Source: Persicitalea jodogahamensis (GTDB lineage Bacteria > Bacteroidota > Bacteroidia > Cytophagales > Spirosomataceae). From it: 64,000 nucleotides of DNA. Both the position numbers and the translations under genes were made by a program. Shown here piece by piece: positions 44,819 through 53,889 of the stretch; positions within the stretch are counted from its first letter, which is position 1, and each line of letters begins with the position of its first letter. A model generated the notes under the pieces. That model did no database searches. It was not told the DNA's origin and saw only the letters and a program-made list of their open reading frames with translations. The stretch spans positions 162,264-226,263 of the forward strand of contig NZ_BMXF01000002.1 in the NCBI RefSeq assembly GCF_014651615.1, written 5' to 3'.

Positions 44819-46906
44819 ATGAAAATTTTATTTGACCTTTCCACGTCTCCTTACATATCGACCCTGGGCTGGACGATATTGCATTCGCTTTGGCAAGCTG
44901 CCTTGCTGGGTATGGTGGCCTCACTGGGCTTTTATCTGCTGCGCCGCCGCTCGGCGCAGTCGCGCTATTCGTTGGGGGTGGGGGTGCTGGGTACGCAGAT
45001 TTTGGCGTCGGTGGCGACCTACTTTTACTACCTGCCCTCCTCCCTTGAAAAAACTACCGCTACGGTGCTGACGAACTATCAGTTTGTGGGTAGTTCAGCA
45101 AACATGAGCGCTTCGGGCACTGCACCATTGCCCCTACTAGTGCAAATCCAACTCTGGCTGGCTGTGCACCTGAATGAATTGGTCATCTGCTGGCTTATCG
45201 GCGTGAGTATATTGCTGTTGCGCTTCGCGGGCGGCTGGTTTTATCTGGAAAGACTGCGCTTCGTGTCCCGGCCGGTTAAAGATCGTGTCTGGCAAACCCG
45301 CTTCGGGGTGCTGGTAGCGCGACTGGACATTGGCCGGGCGGTAGAATTTCGTGAAACCGCCCGCATTGTCACGCCAATGGTGGTAGGTGTATTGCGGCCC
45401 GTGGTACTGGTTCCTGTCGGGCTGCTGGTCGGACTTTCGGTGGCGCAGGTTGAGGCCATTCTGGCGCACGAGCTGGCGCATATCCGCCGGCACGACTACC
45501 TGGTCAACCTTGTGCAGTCGTTTGTAGAGGTAGTGTACTTCTTCCATCCCGCACTGTGGTGGCTGTCGGGTCGTATCCGGGCCGAACGCGAACACTGCTG
45601 CGATGATCTGGCGATGGCCGTCTGTGACGACCGACTCTCCCTGGCCCATGCTCTGGTGCGGGTAGCCGAATTCCGCGCCGAACCCGCGTTGGTGGTGGCT
45701 TTTGCGGCCAACAAGCGCCAACTCCTGTCACGCGTCCGGCGGGTGCTGGGCGTAGCTGAACCCGCGTCGCGTCGCCTTGCGGGGTACCTGCCCATGGCAG
45801 TAGTGCTGATTTCGCTGAGTGTAGGGGCGTCGGTGTACGCGTTTCAGGAAGAAAAATTGGAGGATAAGCAGCAACAGTCAGGAGCCAACGTCGAAAAGGG
45901 TCGAGAAGCAGTGGCGAATACTGATACGCTTATTGAACGGGAAGTGGAGGTTCTGTTTGATGAAAAAGTGGACGTCGAGACAAATCTTGAACTGGCTATG
46001 CAACACGAGGAGCCACTTTTTCTTGTTGAAGGGGAGTCTGTCAAAGTGTATGGGCCAAATGGCGAAGGGCCAATCCATATAAGTGGACAAGGAACGGTCA
46101 GGACGGTGAACGGGAACGACACCCTGCAAAAGAAACTAGCGGAATACCATGCCAAAATGGAAGCTCTTCAAAAAGAAATGCAGCCGTATCAGGATCAAAT
46201 TCAAGCCTTACAAAAGCAAATGGAGCCTTTGCATCAGCGCATTGACGACTTGAGCCTGCAAATGCAGAAGGAGCATTTTGGAGTTGAACGCTTTCATCGC
46301 GAAGAGGAAAAACTCGATTGGAAAAAAGATCAATTGATGGAAGTCCGCCAACAACTCATGGAAAAACGCTCGGCGGTAATGTATCCCAAAAATGGTCAGG
46401 CCAAAGCTACCGATACGGAAAAACAAGTGGCTGAATTTGAAAGCCAAATCAAAGCCAAAGAGCAGGAAATTACTGCTTTGAACGAGCAGATCAAACAGAA
46501 TCGCGTGCAATCGCAGGAAGCCGGAAAGCCGCTGGATAACCTGAGCGCGGAAATGGAAAAGATCGGCCGCGAAGCGGAAGTCTATAACCGTAAAATGGAG
46601 GAAATCAGTAAAAAAATGGAAGTCATCAGCAGAAAGATGGAAGAGGAAGCCCAACAAATAGAAAGGCTCACATCCTCAACGTCTCGTGATAGATGGGGTA
46701 CCACGACAATTCGTGGAAATGGAACTACGACCACTATGACCAGGTCGCGATCATATCCTGCCAATCCAGCGAGTCCCGCCCGACCACCAAAGGCCCCTGC
46801 ACCCGCTCCAAGCGCAAAATCAATTCCTGCCGCCCCGGCCGTGGCTCCGGTCTCTAAAGTACTTGCTGCTCCCACGGTACCTGCTGCCCCGCCCAAGAAA
46901 AAGTAG
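44819..46906 (+). CDS. BlaR1-like M56 membrane metallopeptidase with coiled-coil tail
   Basis: A 695-residue inner-membrane zinc protease expected to cleave the BlaI-like repressor on signal. Transmembrane helices lie near 16-40, 47-70, 117-140 and 323-342. The M56 active site is LAHELAHIRRHDYLVNL (H217, E218, H221) with the third ligand in ERIRA-type RAEREHCCDDLAMAV (E258). BlaR1 and MecR1 carry a beta-lactam-binding transpeptidase sensor after the last helix; here that domain is replaced by about 350 residues of charged, Gln/Glu/Lys-rich coiled coil (about 430-640) and a Pro/Ala-rich tail. The signal sensed must be something else, perhaps envelope state. Confidence 0.92.
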   Translation: MKILFDLSTSPYISTLGWTILHSLWQAALLGMVASLGFYLLRRRSAQSRYSLGVGVLGTQILASVATYFYYLPSSLEKTTATVLTNYQFVGSSANMSASGTAPLPLLVQIQLWLAVHLNELVICWLIGVSILLLRFAGGWFYLERLRFVSRPVKDRVWQTRFGVLVARLDIGRAVEFRETARIVTPMVVGVLRPVVLVPVGLLVGLSVAQVEAILAHELAHIRRHDYLVNLVQSFVEVVYFFHPALWWLSGRIRAEREHCCDDLAMAVCDDRLSLAHALVRVAEFRAEPALVVAFAANKRQLLSRVRRVLGVAEPASRRLAGYLPMAVVLISLSVGASVYAFQEEKLEDKQQQSGANVEKGREAVANTDTLIEREVEVLFDEKVDVETNLELAMQHEEPLFLVEGESVKVYGPNGEGPIHISGQGTVRTVNGNDTLQKKLAEYHAKMEALQKEMQPYQDQIQALQKQMEPLHQRIDDLSLQMQKEHFGVERFHREEEKLDWKKDQLMEVRQQLMEKRSAVMYPKNGQAKATDTEKQVAEFESQIKAKEQEITALNEQIKQNRVQSQEAGKPLDNLSAEMEKIGREAEVYNRKMEEISKKMEVISRKMEEEAQQIERLTSSTSRDRWGTTTIRGNGTTTTMTRSRSYPANPASPARPPKAPAPAPSAKSIPAAPAVAPVSKVLAAPTVPAAPPKKK

Positions 46907-46965
46907 CACGGTTAACGACGATTTCCGCGGTATTTTCGTTAGTAGGGGCAATTCTCTCATGCGAA

Positions 46966-47661
46966 ATGACCCAAAAATCAAGAGTAACCTTATTGTGGTT
47001 CGTCCATCTGCTTGGCTTGTGTGCCTGGGGGATGGATGCTCCGCTTTTGGCCCAAGCGGATAGCGTCACTACCCGTACGGGCTTCGGCCTGGTGGCACGA
47101 CTGGATATCCGGCGAACTCGCCTGGATGGTCGCCCCGGCCACATCAACGGTGCGCTGGCAGGGGTGCGTTTTGGCGAAAAGGGCCATCTGCTGATGATGG
47201 GGTACCACTGGCTGGGCTACGATGCGCCAAACAACTACATCGTGTGGCGTGGCTGGCTTCCGTCACGCATCGACCTTGATTTTTTTACTATCACAGACGC
47301 CAGATTTGTAAGCCTGGGCTACTGGTATCCGGTTTTCCGAAGCCCCAAATGGTATGTGGCCGTGCCCTTGGAGGTTGGGTATGGCGGGGAAACTGCGCGC
47401 TACCTCGACCGAATTACACCGGGAACCGGGACTCCCCGCTTTCAGTTGGCGCAGGCGGGTACTTTTGTTAATTATCGGTTTATTCCCTGGCTGGGTTTGA
47501 ATGCCCGCGCGGGGTACCGCAGTGCACTTTTCAATCCAGAGTTTAGTCGCCGGTTTTCGGGAGTTTATTACGGTATTGGTCTGGCATTCTATCCGGTCCC
47601 GGCCTATAACGCCTATCGGGACTGGCATCGCAGTCGGGTAGAAAAAGGGGGCAATCAGTGA
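46966..47661 (+). CDS. Predicted exported beta-barrel-like protein
   Basis: A 231-residue protein with a signal peptide (VTLLWFVHLLGLCAWGMDAP, cut near LLAQ). The mature part is rich in Tyr, Trp and Gly with alternating strands: FGLVARLDIRRTRLDGRPGH, LMMGYHWLGYDAPNNYIVWR, YVAVPLEVGYGGETARYLDR and GLNARAGYRSALFNPEFSRR. It ends GVYYGIGLAFYPVPAYNAYR. I read it as a small outer-membrane protein; I do not recognise a family. It lies 59 bases after the M56 gene on the same strand and could be under the same BlaI-type control. Confidence 0.65.
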   Translation: MTQKSRVTLLWFVHLLGLCAWGMDAPLLAQADSVTTRTGFGLVARLDIRRTRLDGRPGHINGALAGVRFGEKGHLLMMGYHWLGYDAPNNYIVWRGWLPSRIDLDFFTITDARFVSLGYWYPVFRSPKWYVAVPLEVGYGGETARYLDRITPGTGTPRFQLAQAGTFVNYRFIPWLGLNARAGYRSALFNPEFSRRFSGVYYGIGLAFYPVPAYNAYRDWHRSRVEKGGNQ

Positions 47662-47678
47662 TGATTACCCCTTGGCTT

Positions 47679-48314
47679 TCAGGTGGCTACGAAGGGTGCT
47701 TGCCGCACGTAAGTGTCGTCCGTTAGCTGCGCAACGAGAAACCGCGCCAGAGCCGAGGCGCTCACGGTCTCGCCGGGACAGTCTTCCAGACTCACTTTCA
47801 CATCTTGCTCGACTTCCGTCAATTCAATCCATGGTAACCGCACGAGTGTCCAGGCCACTTGGCTCTCGGTGAGTTTTTGGTACTCTACCTGTTTGTCGTT
47901 GGTAGTTTCGGGGTAGTTGGCTTTCATCCAATCCGTAGCGGTCTGCGCCCATTCGCCTTTCCGGTCGCCTGGCGCATCCACCGGCGCACCCGTGATGACG
48001 ATAAAACGCGTGGTAATTGTTCCCTCCATCGCCCGCAGCACGTTTTCGGTGGCCTGGCTGAATATGGCGGGTTGCCCGGCGGGTTGGCCTAACGTGCTTA
48101 TAACCGCCTGACAATCTTCCAAAAGCGTTCGTACGGCTTCGTAGTTGCGGGCGTCGCCCGCTACGAGTTCTGCCAAGGTAGTTTCTATTGAAAAATTGTC
48201 GGGGTTGCGGAGAAGAAGTTTGAAGGGGAAATTCTGACGCAGTAATTCTTTGACGAGGTACTTTCCGGCTTTTCCGGTACCGCCTATGACGGCAACTTTT
48301 GGTTTTTGTTTCAT
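47679..48314 (-). CDS. NAD(P)-binding (NmrA-like) protein
   Basis: A 211-residue atypical short-chain dehydrogenase-like protein from ATG 48314 (KQKPKVAVIGGTGKAGKYLV); a longer frame to 48431 is unlikely. The dinucleotide-binding GGTGKAGKYL is intact, then FKLLLRNPDN, VAGDARNYEAVRTLLEDCQA and VISTLGQPAGQP, an NmrA/NAD(P)H-binding profile. No catalytic Tyr-x-x-x-Lys is clear, so it may sense NAD(P)H/NAD(P) or act on a substrate not yet known. It converges on the beta-barrel-like gene with 17 bases between the stops. Confidence 0.85.
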   Translation of the reverse strand: MKQKPKVAVIGGTGKAGKYLVKELLRQNFPFKLLLRNPDNFSIETTLAELVAGDARNYEAVRTLLEDCQAVISTLGQPAGQPAIFSQATENVLRAMEGTITTRFIVITGAPVDAPGDRKGEWAQTATDWMKANYPETTNDKQVEYQKLTESQVAWTLVRLPWIELTEVEQDVKVSLEDCPGETVSASALARFLVAQLTDDTYVRQAPFVAT

Positions 48315-48495
48315 GATTTTTCCTGATAGATATTGAAAAAGAAGTTTCGGCCCGGCCAGGTATCGATGGACGGGCCGAGAGGTTACGACATGGCGATGGG
48401 CATCAGCCAAGTACCCTAACCTTAGAGTCAATATGTATCAGAAGAATGGAATACCACGAAAGTAAGGATTTTCTGATAGTTCGGAATAAAGTCCG

Positions 48496-49575
48496 TTACA
48501 ATCCCCCGGTTATCTCTTTCAGTTTATTGAAGAAACCGCGCTTGCGCTCGGAGTTGATGCCCCAGTCGGCAGGAATGCTTTGGTATCCTTCGGCAAATCC
48601 TTCATCCTTCATCCGATAGTCGAAGTACCCCCAGGAAGCGTTCGCTTTCACAGCGTTGACGAAGTTGTTCTCGGCTTTGTCAAAATCAAAGTGATCGTCC
48701 TCGTTGAACACGATCGGCTGGCCGTAATAGCCTTCCACGTCGCGGGTTTTCTTCACCAACTCGGTGATTTTAGCCGGATCTTTGATGCCATTTCCGTGTA
48801 ACAGTACATAATCGGCTATTCTCACTACGTTGGGCTGCGGCACGGCCCCGCCGCCGTAGCTAGTGCTCACCAGCAAGCGATAGCCATCTTTTTGTTTGCG
48901 CTTTACGCGCTCGATAAGTTCACTGACACGCCCGGGTTTCAGTATCTCATGGTCATAGGCTTTTATATTGCATTCATTATTGACCTCAATCAGCACATTG
49001 CGATAGCCCTTTTTGAAAATCCAGTCGGTTGCGTTATCCACCGCATTAAGGATGGCTTTTTCGTCGGTCAGGTTTTGATCTTGCCCAAAGTAAAAGTACC
49101 CCAGCATCACGACCATGTGCAGCTCGTCAGCTTTGTCGAGAATGCGTTCCAGCCTTTTCAGGTAATCTTTTCGCAGATTCCCCTTCTTGTCAAATGCTGA
49201 ATTGACCCAACTGCTGTTGCCATAGCCCGTGGGACTACCGCCCTGCAGGTTGAGCGTGAATGAATTCAGGCCATAGGAACGCCACAGCGGCATGGCCGCC
49301 ACAAATTCGTCGGTATTGCGATCAGGGTCCCACTTTTGGGTGTCGGGATAGACGAATTTGCTGCGAGTCTCCGGGTTCAGGTCGTCAAAAATTCCCTGAA
49401 CCATACGGGAGTTCATCAGCAGCCCCTCGATTTTGTGACCTTCCCAGGTTCGGCCTTCATAAGTGAGCCTGCCGTTGATATAGAATTGCCCATCCTTGAT
49501 GTCCACGATGGTGCGCGGCTGGGCCATGACGATGGTTGTCAACAGTAAAATAAATACGGTAATCAGGTGTTTCAT
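48496..49575 (-). CDS. Exported glycoside-hydrolase-like (clan A) protein
   Basis: A 359-residue exported protein from ATG 49575 with signal peptide (MKHLITVFILLLTTIVMAQ). The body looks like a (beta/alpha)8 barrel of the GH-A clan: INGRLTYEGRTWEGHKIEGL, SYGLNSFTLNLQGGSPTGYG, MVVMLGYFYFGQDQNLTDEK, then a candidate acid/base Glu in NVLIEVNNECNIKAYDHEIL and a candidate nucleophile Glu in PIVFNEDDHFDFDKAENNFV. I do not recognise the exact family, so the substrate is open. The start region lies 300 bases from the divergent treS gene, with the promoters between. Confidence 0.75.
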   Translation of the reverse strand: MKHLITVFILLLTTIVMAQPRTIVDIKDGQFYINGRLTYEGRTWEGHKIEGLLMNSRMVQGIFDDLNPETRSKFVYPDTQKWDPDRNTDEFVAAMPLWRSYGLNSFTLNLQGGSPTGYGNSSWVNSAFDKKGNLRKDYLKRLERILDKADELHMVVMLGYFYFGQDQNLTDEKAILNAVDNATDWIFKKGYRNVLIEVNNECNIKAYDHEILKPGRVSELIERVKRKQKDGYRLLVSTSYGGGAVPQPNVVRIADYVLLHGNGIKDPAKITELVKKTRDVEGYYGQPIVFNEDDHFDFDKAENNFVNAVKANASWGYFDYRMKDEGFAEGYQSIPADWGINSERKRGFFNKLKEITGGL

Positions 49576-49880
49576 AATTTTTTGGCTTAAAATAGGAATA
49601 CGCTTTTGCTCTTTGTAAGATGGTTCTTTTTCATTTCCCTGATGATAATCCGCGACGGTATGCCGTGCAGCCCCCGGATTCAAATGATTTCAGGGTACTA
49701 TGTGTCCAAAACCTCATTTTACCCGAAAACTACCTTCATTCACCTGATTTTTCCTAACTTGTTTGCCCGACCTAACCTCACCGGGCTGGCAAGGGTTTTA
49801 CGTATGTACCTTAACAAAAGCCCAAATCGACAAAAGTCCACAGCCAAATCTCACATAATCTTATCTCATATTCAGAATAC

Positions 49881-52800
49881 ATGGCCCAGAAGCACACCCC
49901 ACTCGACGACAATCTCCATTGGTACAAAGATGCCATTATCTATGAACTCCACATCAAGGCTTTCCGTGACGGAAATGGCGACGGCATCGGCGATTTTCAG
50001 GGAATTATGGAAAAGCTCGATTACCTGGAAGACTTGGGTGTCACGGCTATCTGGCTGCTCCCGTTTTATCCCTCGCCCCTGCGTGACGACGGCTACGACA
50101 TCGCCGATTACTATTCCATCAATCCTTCTTATGGCGATATTGAGCAGTTGCAGCTTTTCATCGAGGAAGCCCATAAGCGCAACCTGAAAGTCATCATTGA
50201 GCTGGTCATCAACCACACCTCCGATCAGCATCCCTGGTTTCAGCGCGCGCGGAAGGCGCCCAAGGGCTCGCCCGAGCGGGAATACTACGTCTGGACGGAC
50301 GACTCTACCCAGTACAAGGATGTACGCATCATTTTTCTGGACACCGAAACCTCCAACTGGACCTGGGACCCGGTGGCGCAGCAGTACTACTGGCACCGCT
50401 TCTTTCACCACCAGCCCGACCTCAACTACGATAGTCCGCTGGTGCAGGAAGAGATATTCAAGATTCTGGATTTCTGGTGCAAAACCGGCGTCAATGGCTT
50501 CCGACTGGACGCCGTACCTTACCTTTTCGAACGCGAAGGTACCAACGGCGAGAACCTGCCCGAAACCCATGATTTCCTGAAAAAAATTCGGGCACACGTG
50601 GACGAGCACTACCCCGGCACGACGCTGCTGGCCGAAGCCAATATGTGGCCTGAAGACTCGGCTTCGTACTTCGGCGAGGGGGAAGGCGACGAGTGCCACA
50701 TGAACTACCACTTCCCGGTGATGCCGCGCATGTACATGGCGTTGCAGATGGAAGACCGCTACCCGATCATCGATATTTTTGAGCAGACGCCCGAGATTCC
50801 GGCGACCGGACAATGGGCCATGTTCCTGCGCAACCACGATGAGCTGACGCTCGAAATGGTCACCGACGAGGAACGTGACTATATGTACAAGTCATACGCC
50901 AAGGATCCCAAGGCGCGCATCAACCTCGGCATTCGCCACCGCCTGGCCCCGTTGCTGGACAACAACCGGCGCAAGATCGAGCTGATGAACTGTCTGCTGT
51001 TCTCGCTCAACGGTACGCCCGTAATTTATTATGGCGATGAAATAGGCATGGGCGACAACTTCTACCTTGGCGACCGCGACGGCGTGCGCACACCGATGCA
51101 GTGGTCGCCCGACCGCAATGCGGGTTTCTCCGAAACCAATCCGCATAAGCTGTATCTACCCGTGATCCTCGACCCGGAGTACCACTATGAGGCGGTGAAT
51201 GTCGAGACACAGCGGCGCAATACCTCCTCGCTGCTGTGGTTCATGAAACGGATGATCACGATGCGCAAGAAATTCAAAGCGTTTAGCCGGGGGAACATGG
51301 AATTCGTGTGGGTGAGCAACCCTAAGATTCTGGCCTTTACGCGTAGCTACGAGGATGAGACCATTCTGGTGCTGGTGAACCTTTCGCGCTACACGCAGCC
51401 TGCCGAGCTGGACTTATCGGATTACAAAGGGTACTTGCCCGTCGATGTTTTTAGCAAAAATCGCTTCCCCGTGATCAAGGAAGAAGATCCTTATTTCTTT
51501 ACCCTTGGATCGCACGGCTACCAGTGGTTTTTGTTGGAAAAAGCACATCCTGAGTCTGACAACCAGCCGCCTGTACCTTCTTTTAAAATAAAGGATTGGT
51601 CAAAACTCCTGCAAAAAGATTCGGTCAAAACGCTCGAAAGCCAGATTCTACCCCAGTACCTGCACAGCACGGGTTGGTTTATCGGGAAAGAACGCACCGT
51701 CATTAGCACCGAAATTGCTGAGTCGGCGGAGTTGGACTTGGGTGAATACAAAGCGTACATGCTGCTGCTGGACGTGCAATACGAAAGCGGGCTGCCCGAA
51801 CACTACCAAATACCCGTGGCCTTCGTGACCGACGATGCCCAGGACCGAATCGCCGAAAACTGCCCGCCCGCCGTGATCGCTCAGCTCAGCGTCGGCGACA
51901 AAGAGGGCCTGCTCGTGGATGCCTACTATACCTCGTCCATGCAAAGACGGCTGCTCCGGCATTTCTTGAAGAAAGCCCCGATGAAATTGAAGGGCGGCAG
52001 CCTGAATTTCTCTACTTACAACGCCACCTCGCTGCCCGAACCAGAGGAAATGAAAATCAAGATGCACGGTACCTGGCACGAGACTATCATTTCCTACAAT
52101 GAGGAATACGCGCTGAAGCTATACCGTCGGGTCGAGAAAACCGCACAACCCGACGCAGAAATCACCCGGTTGCTGACCGAGAAAAGCCGGTTTGCCCACA
52201 TGCTGCCTTTCGCAGGGGTGCTGGACTGGAAAATTGGCCGGGACACCTACACGCTGGGGATTTTGCAGGAAGCCCCCGAAGGCAACGTCAGCATGTGGAA
52301 ATTCATGCGGGAGCGCGTTAATAACTACTACGAACGTATCCTGTCGCTGGAACACGACTGGCCTGTGGCGCTGGAAGGCCAGGCTATGCTGGTTCCCGTG
52401 GCCCACGAGAACATTCCCGACGACTTCCGCGATCTGTTCGGCGGAACGGTGGTAGGCCCGGCGCGAATGTTGGGAGAACGGTTGGGTGAGCTGCACCTCA
52501 CGCTTGCCGCCGCCGACGCACCTGACTTTGGATCAGAGGGCTTTTCGCTACATTATCAGCGCTCTCTGTACTCAGGCTTGCAATCGCTGGTGCGTGAGAC
52601 TTTTCAGAACCAAGAAAAAAAGCTGAAAAGCTTACCCGAGGAAGTTCAATCGGAAGCCCGGAAAATTGCGGCCCGGAAAAGCGAAATATTGGCTTTGTTC
52701 AAAAAGATCTACGACAAGAAAATCGACGCAGTCAAAATTCGCATCCACGGGGACTATACGCTCGAAAAGGTACTTTTTACTGGCAATAACTTAGCGATCT

Positions 52801-53186
52801 GTGAATTTGGAGGAAACCCTTACCGGAGCTTCAGCGAACGCCGACTTCGTCGCTCGCCGCTACGCGACGTGGCCGACATGCTGTTATCGCTGCACTATGC
52901 TGCCTACGCCAGCCTGCTTTTCAATGACCAGGTCCGCGAAGAAGACATCGCTGAGCTGACGCCCCCAACCGAACGCTGGATTCAGGCTGCATCCGGTATT
53001 TTCCTTGATGCTTACCTCAGCACGGTAAAGGGCAGTGCTTTCATCCCCGACAACGAAAAAGATCTTCACGTTCTGCTGCAAACCTACCTGCTGGAACAAT
53101 CGATCTTTGAGTTAAACCATGAACTGGACGAAAGACCGGACTGGGCGACAGTACCTCTGCGGATAATTGAGACGATACTGGGATGA
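49881..53186 (+). CDS. treS: Trehalose synthase fused to a (probably impaired) maltokinase
   Basis: An 1101-residue cytoplasmic fusion. The N-terminal half is trehalose synthase (GH13), which interconverts maltose and trehalose: LHWYKDAIIYELHIKAFRDG, nucleophile D210 in GVNGFRLDAVPYLF, acid/base E252 in TTLLAEANMWPEDS and D320 in FLRNHDELTLEMV. The C-terminal part (about 560-1101) is maltokinase, which makes maltose 1-phosphate for the GlgE glucan pathway. The kinase motif reads IRIHGDYTLEKVLFTG (D958 kept) and CEFGGNPYRSFSERRLRRSP, whereas functional maltokinases have HGDxHLGQ and IDFEGEP. The Gln and Asp metal ligands are changed to Lys and Glu, so kinase activity is doubtful. GlgE is not in the window. 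Confidence 0.93.
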   Translation: MAQKHTPLDDNLHWYKDAIIYELHIKAFRDGNGDGIGDFQGIMEKLDYLEDLGVTAIWLLPFYPSPLRDDGYDIADYYSINPSYGDIEQLQLFIEEAHKRNLKVIIELVINHTSDQHPWFQRARKAPKGSPEREYYVWTDDSTQYKDVRIIFLDTETSNWTWDPVAQQYYWHRFFHHQPDLNYDSPLVQEEIFKILDFWCKTGVNGFRLDAVPYLFEREGTNGENLPETHDFLKKIRAHVDEHYPGTTLLAEANMWPEDSASYFGEGEGDECHMNYHFPVMPRMYMALQMEDRYPIIDIFEQTPEIPATGQWAMFLRNHDELTLEMVTDEERDYMYKSYAKDPKARINLGIRHRLAPLLDNNRRKIELMNCLLFSLNGTPVIYYGDEIGMGDNFYLGDRDGVRTPMQWSPDRNAGFSETNPHKLYLPVILDPEYHYEAVNVETQRRNTSSLLWFMKRMITMRKKFKAFSRGNMEFVWVSNPKILAFTRSYEDETILVLVNLSRYTQPAELDLSDYKGYLPVDVFSKNRFPVIKEEDPYFFTLGSHGYQWFLLEKAHPESDNQPPVPSFKIKDWSKLLQKDSVKTLESQILPQYLHSTGWFIGKERTVISTEIAESAELDLGEYKAYMLLLDVQYESGLPEHYQIPVAFVTDDAQDRIAENCPPAVIAQLSVGDKEGLLVDAYYTSSMQRRLLRHFLKKAPMKLKGGSLNFSTYNATSLPEPEEMKIKMHGTWHETIISYNEEYALKLYRRVEKTAQPDAEITRLLTEKSRFAHMLPFAGVLDWKIGRDTYTLGILQEAPEGNVSMWKFMRERVNNYYERILSLEHDWPVALEGQAMLVPVAHENIPDDFRDLFGGTVVGPARMLGERLGELHLTLAAADAPDFGSEGFSLHYQRSLYSGLQSLVRETFQNQEKKLKSLPEEVQSEARKIAARKSEILALFKKIYDKKIDAVKIRIHGDYTLEKVLFTGNNLAICEFGGNPYRSFSERRLRRSPLRDVADMLLSLHYAAYASLLFNDQVREEDIAELTPPTERWIQAASGIFLDAYLSTVKGSAFIPDNEKDLHVLLQTYLLEQSIFELNHELDERPDWATVPLRIIETILG

Positions 53187-53232
53187 AATTTCCATAAATC
53201 TCGCCCTCGGACAGTAACGGTATATAAATCAG

Positions 53233-53269
53233 AAACGCGGAGCCCTTCATGATGGACTCCGCGTTTTTT
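53233..53269. terminator. Bidirectional terminator between treS and rloB
   Basis: Stem AAACGCGGAG / CTCCGCGTTT with a 14-base loop, followed by T on the plus strand. It serves two convergent genes. Confidence 0.88.
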
Positions 53270-53286
53270 ATGGAATCAAGAAATGA

Positions 53287-53889
53287 TTACCAATTATGTC
53301 CAAGCACCTCAAGCATAGCATCTGCGAGTTTGTACAACTTGGTCTGCATCAAATCAGGAAAATGAGCGCCTGGATTAGTATCTGCCGCCCGGGCATTTTC
53401 TGCTGCTTGTTTAATGAGGGGGCAGTATTTATGAGTATTGAATTCTCCAACCGAGGTACCTGGTAAACTACTTTTGAGTTCTGCGCAGCTAACATCGATT
53501 GGATGAGAAATGGAACCTGAATGAAAATGCAGCCATACTTCAAAACATTTATTGCTAACTGCGATATTCCAATTTGGAACTTGTTCGCATGAAAGTCGTA
53601 ATGCCTCAATTTGTTCACGCCATCGATCGACGTCACAGACGAACCAAACCTGGTCGTTCGCTTGCGGTGAATATATTCCTTCCTCCTCGGCTTTATTGAT
53701 TCTATCAATAAAGTACTTAGGCGCAGACGTGTTTTTGGGGCGATCAACAATCAATATACTCAACCGTGAATTTCGGGCGTCGAACCAATGAAAATACGAG
53801 TCCTCCCTTTCTCCTTCGGCGATAATGATAAAAAGGCGAGCATCACGATGGGGAGCCCCTTTTTTGTAAGATCTATTCTGCTTCGGCAT
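53287..53889 (-). CDS. rloB: RloB family protein (AbiL-like second component)
   Basis: A 200-residue protein from ATG 53889 (MPKQNRSYKKGAPHRDARLF). The N-terminal half has the RloB signature: an acidic motif in RLFIIIAEGEREDSYFHWFD and, after a beta strand, QVWFVCDVDRWREQIEAL with an Asp-x-Asp, a Toprim-like pair that could bind metal and cut or join nucleic acid. FEVWLHFHSGS follows in the family pattern. Its start overlaps the end of the ATPase gene by 17 bases, so the two are translated together. RloA/RloB pairs and the lactococcal AbiL system (AbiLi/AbiLii) are phage-defence modules; this pair fits. Confidence 0.85.
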   Translation of the reverse strand: MPKQNRSYKKGAPHRDARLFIIIAEGEREDSYFHWFDARNSRLSILIVDRPKNTSAPKYFIDRINKAEEEGIYSPQANDQVWFVCDVDRWREQIEALRLSCEQVPNWNIAVSNKCFEVWLHFHSGSISHPIDVSCAELKSSLPGTSVGEFNTHKYCPLIKQAAENARAADTNPGAHFPDLMQTKLYKLADAMLEVLGHNW

